Shown here: positions 62,020 to 64,000 of the stretch, piece by piece
Layout: every line of letters starts with the position of its first letter
How positions within the stretch are numbered: position 1 is the stretch's first letter
From: Tardiphaga alba
GTDB taxonomy: Bacteria; Pseudomonadota; Alphaproteobacteria; Rhizobiales; Xanthobacteraceae
Direction: 5' to 3'
Length of the DNA stretch: 64,000 nucleotides
NCBI RefSeq assembly: GCF_018279705.1
Contig: NZ_CP036498.1
Span: 4,295,001 to 4,359,000 of the forward strand
Notes under the pieces: model-generated
What the model saw: the letters and a program-made list of their open reading frames with translations, nothing else
Told to the model about the DNA's origin: nothing
Database searches by the model: none
Position numbers and translations under genes: made by a program

Positions 62020-62430
62020 TCAGACCTGCCCGGCCTTGGCGAGTTCGACTTCCACCCGTAATTCGATCTCCGAGAGGACCGCGTCGAGACCGGCATCGCC
62101 GGATGAGGCCTTGAGATCGGCCGCAGCCGTGCGCAACCGGGCCACGGTCGCGGGCGTGATCGAGCCTGCCAGCATGCTGATCTTGAGTTCGTCCAGAACG
62201 TCGAGCGCACCGCGCCCGCGCTGCACCGAGCGCTTGCGGCGTTCCGTGGCGTCCTCGACGCCCTGCATGGCCAGAAGCGCATCGATGCTATTGGCGGCGC
62301 GCGGTGCTGCCGCAGGCCGGGCATCCGCGGCAGGTGCCGTGTCAGGCAGCGAAAAGGTCGACGAGCTGGCTTTCTTGGCGCCCGATGAGGGAGTTCCAAG
62401 CGTGGTGCCGTTCGGTCCGTAAATGCGCAT
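62020..62430 (-). CDS. fliX: Flagellar assembly regulator FliX
   Basis: 136 residues. MRIYGPNGTTLG at the start, a low-complexity linker, then SIDALLAMQGVEDATERRKRSVQRGRGALDVLDELKISMLAG and AVLSEIELRVEVELAKAG. This is FliX, which in Caulobacter senses class II assembly and controls FlbD. It is divergent from flgI, as in Caulobacter. A CtrA-like box lies 116 bp upstream. Confidence 0.93.
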   Translation of the reverse strand: MRIYGPNGTTLGTPSSGAKKASSSTFSLPDTAPAADARPAAAPRAANSIDALLAMQGVEDATERRKRSVQRGRGALDVLDELKISMLAGSITPATVARLRTAAADLKASSGDAGLDAVLSEIELRVEVELAKAGQV

Positions 62431-62545
62431 CGGCGAGTCCAGCGAAAATGGCGGCCATTTTCGGTCCGCACAGTGGCCACTCCGCCCCATCCAGCGACAG
62501 CATCGCGAAAGCCGGCGGCCCTGTCTGCACCCTCGCGGTTTATGG

Positions 62546-62561
62546 TTAATCAAACGTAAAC
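62546..62561 (-). promoter_or_regulatory. CtrA-like box upstream of fliX
   Basis: On the plus strand TTAA-TCAAACG-TAAAC; on the fliX strand GTTTA-CGTTTGA-TTAACC. It has the correct 7-base spacer with one mismatch and lies about 116 bp upstream of the fliX ATG. Confidence 0.55.
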
Positions 62562-62564
62562 AGC

Positions 62565-62580
62565 CCGGCAAAATCTGCCG
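62565..62580. promoter_or_regulatory. ftr-like palindrome before flgI (CGGCA-N5-TGCCG)
   Basis: CCGGCAAAATCTGCCG has CGGCA/TGCCG arms and a 5-base spacer. It lies about 100 bp upstream of the sigma-54 -24 element, a normal enhancer distance. The same element occurs before flgB. It resembles FlbD ftr sites. Confidence 0.55.
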
Positions 62581-62673
62581 CAACCGGCAGTTTCGGCGTG
62601 GGCCAGACGACCTGCGGAACCCTTGAACGGGATTTTTGTCGTTTTATTTCAGATATTTACAACATCGAACAGG

Positions 62674-62690
62674 CTGGCACGGGCCTCGCA
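62674..62690 (+). promoter_or_regulatory. Sigma-54 promoter of flgI
   Basis: CTGGCACGGGCCTCGCA: TGGCAC with GG-N10-GC spacing (GG 62676-62677, GC 62688-62689). It nearly repeats the flgF element (TGGCACGGG...TCGC). The flgI start codon is about 70 bp downstream. Confidence 0.75.
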
Positions 62691-62758
62691 TAGAGATAGC
62701 CGGACATCGTCATGGGAGTGGCGAGGGTCCGAGCCAAGACCTCAGCGGGGAGCAGAGG

Positions 62759-63882
62759 ATGCCGAGTCTACCTTCGATCCGAATCTGCCAGACGGCCTGC
62801 GCGGCCCTGTTCGCGCTTGTGCTGTCACTGGCGTCGGCGCATGCCACGTCCCGGATCAAGGATCTCGCCAATATCGAAGGCGTCCGGCAGAATCAGCTTA
62901 TCGGCTACGGTCTGGTGGTCGGCCTCAACGGCACCGGCGACACCCTCAACAACATCCCCTTCACCCGCCAGTCGCTGCAGGCGATGCTGGAGCGCATGGG
63001 CGTGAATATTCGCGGCCAGACGCTGCGTACGGGTAACGTCGCCGCCGTCATGGTGACCGGCAACCTGCCCGCTTTCGGCACCCAGGGCACCCGCATGGAC
63101 GTCACTGTCTCGGCGCTCGGCGATGCCAAGAACCTCACCGGCGGCACCCTGCTCGTCACCCCCTGCTCGGCGCCGACGGCAATGTCTATGCCGTCGCCCA
63201 GGGCTCCCTCGCCATCAACGGCTTTGCCGCCGAAGGCGCTGCCGCCAGCATCACCCGCGGCGTGCCGACCGTCGGCCGCATCGCCAACGGCGCCATCATC
63301 GAGCGCGAGATCGAATTCGCACTGAACAGGCTGCCCAATGTGCGCCTTGCGCTCCGCAATCCTGATTTCACCACCGCCAAGCGCATCGCCGCCGCGGTGA
63401 ACGATTTCCTCGGCAGCAAGACCGCCGAGCCGATCGATCCGTCCACCGTGCAGATGTCGATCCCCGCCGAGTTCAAGGGCAACGTCGTCGCCCTGCTCAC
63501 CGAGATCGAACAGTTGCAGGTCGAGCCGGATCTCGCCGCCAAGATCATCATCGACGAACGTTCCGGCATCATCGTGATGGGCCGCGATGTCCGCGTGGCG
63601 ACGGTCGCCGTTGCCCAGGGCAACCTCACCGTCACCATTTCCGAAAGCGCCAATGTCAGCCAGCCCGGCGCATTCTCCAACGGCCGTACGGTGCAGACCC
63701 CATCGACCCGCGTCGGCGTCACCGAGGACGGCAAGAAATTCGCCATCGTCAAGGACGGCGTCTCGCTGCAGCAGCTTGTCGACGGCCTCAACGGTCTCGG
63801 CATCGGACCGCGCGACCTGATCGGCATCCTGCAGGCCATCAAGGCCGCAGGTGCCATCCAGGCCGATATCGAGGTGATGTGA
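62759..63882 (+). pseudogene. flgI: flgI (flagellar P-ring protein), frameshifted by one base
   Basis: From ATG 62759 (GAGG upstream): a signal peptide (FALVLSLASAHA), then SRIKDLANIEGVRQNQLIGYG, GLNGTGDTLNN and TGNVAAVMVTGNLPAF, all FlgI. After GGTLLVTP the frame breaks at the five-C run 63159-63163; a sixth C would read LLVTPLLGADGNVYAVAQ. The second frame continues GVPTVGRIANGAIIERE through DLIGILQAIKAAGAIQADIEVM to 63882, so the rest is intact at about 374 residues. The strong conservation either side favours a sequencing error. It forms the P ring with help from FlgA. Confidence 0.92.
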
Positions 63883-64000
63883 TGAACGGCATCAACGCAG
63901 CCGCCGCCTACCAGGCCAAGCACCCGACCATCAACGGCCGCCCCGATGTGTCGCTGATCGAAGCAATGCAGAAGGTTTCGCCGCAGGCGCAAGCCAAGAC
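63882..64000 (+). CDS. FlgJ/CheL-like rod-binding protein, 5' end (partial)
   Basis: The ATG overlaps the flgI stop by one base (TGATG). Only 39 codons are visible before the window ends: MNGINAAAAYQAKHPT, then DVSLIEAMQKVSPQAQAK. In alphaproteobacteria flgI is usually followed by a short FlgJ-N-terminal-like protein (CheL), and the visible N-terminus is compatible. The call rests mostly on position. Confidence 0.6.
   Translation, partial: MNGINAAAAYQAKHPTINGRPDVSLIEAMQKVSPQAQAK

Noticed and set aside
1..64000. tRNA, rRNA, riboswitch, CRISPR, insertion sequence or replication origin
   Set aside because: No cloverleaf, rRNA stretch, known riboswitch core, regular repeat-spacer array, transposase gene or DnaA-box cluster was recognised by eye; a covariance-model and IS search would be needed to exclude small ones.

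Overview
The window is a high-GC, gene-dense chromosomal segment of an alphaproteobacterium, most likely in the Bradyrhizobium/Rhodopseudomonas/Tardiphaga branch (Nitrobacteraceae). The grounds are the flagellar and CckA gene order, a cysteine-poor DksA, a GTTC-N7-GTTC LexA box before recA, CtrA-type TTAA-N7-TTAA boxes, and several short palindromic intergenic repeats typical of these genomes. Genus and species cannot be fixed from the sequence alone. No tRNA, rRNA, CRISPR array, insertion sequence or origin was seen.

Layout. 1-4.9 kb: the 3' end of an epoxide-hydrolase-like gene, a self-sufficient P450-reductase fusion (CYP102/BM3 type) and an alpha/beta hydrolase. 5-11.2 kb: a DUF6489-like gene and a complete dipeptide/oligopeptide ABC transporter operon (binding protein, two permeases, two ATPases). 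11.3-12.6 kb: recA with a LexA box. 12.6-13.6 kb: an AT-richer patch with two unrecognised genes. 13.7-20.4 kb: small membrane proteins, two thioesterases (one frameshifted), YnfA, HdeA-like and PilZ proteins, and a caspase-like (C14) secreted protein flanked by two paralogous small secreted proteins. 20.6-28.2 kb: a CelD/GNAT protein, a FrnE/DsbA oxidoreductase, two regulators next to membrane-protein genes, and a pair made of a SET-domain lysine methyltransferase with an H1-like tail and a histone-H1-like lysine-rich protein. 28.4-39.3 kb: DUF429 and rmuC, class I fumarase, a ParE/RelE-type toxin-antitoxin pair, a frameshifted GST, an MHYT-GGDEF-EAL c-di-GMP protein, a lectin-like protein and a Tim44-like protein.

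39.4-64 kb is a flagellar regulon. cckA lies beside flhB-fliR-fliQ and fliE-flgC-flgB. Divergent from flgB is fliO-fliP. A very large TPR envelope protein, motE, a DUF6468 gene, fliM and fliL run on the minus strand, and flgF-flgG-flgA-flgH diverge from them. Then come a cNMP/patatin protein, a hydratase, dksA, fliX, and divergently flgI followed by a flgJ/cheL-like start. The three control regions (flgB/fliO, fliL/flgF, fliX/flgI) carry CtrA boxes facing flgB, fliL and fliX, and sigma-54 -24/-12 elements facing flgF and flgI. CGGCA-N5-TGCC palindromes resembling FlbD (ftr) enhancers are also present. This reproduces a Caulobacter-like class II/class III hierarchy, with CckA as the kinase above CtrA.

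Four otherwise well-conserved genes (PaaI thioesterase, caspase C-terminus, GST, flgI) are each broken by the apparent loss of one base in a G or C run. The shared pattern suggests sequencing or assembly errors more than four independent gene deaths.
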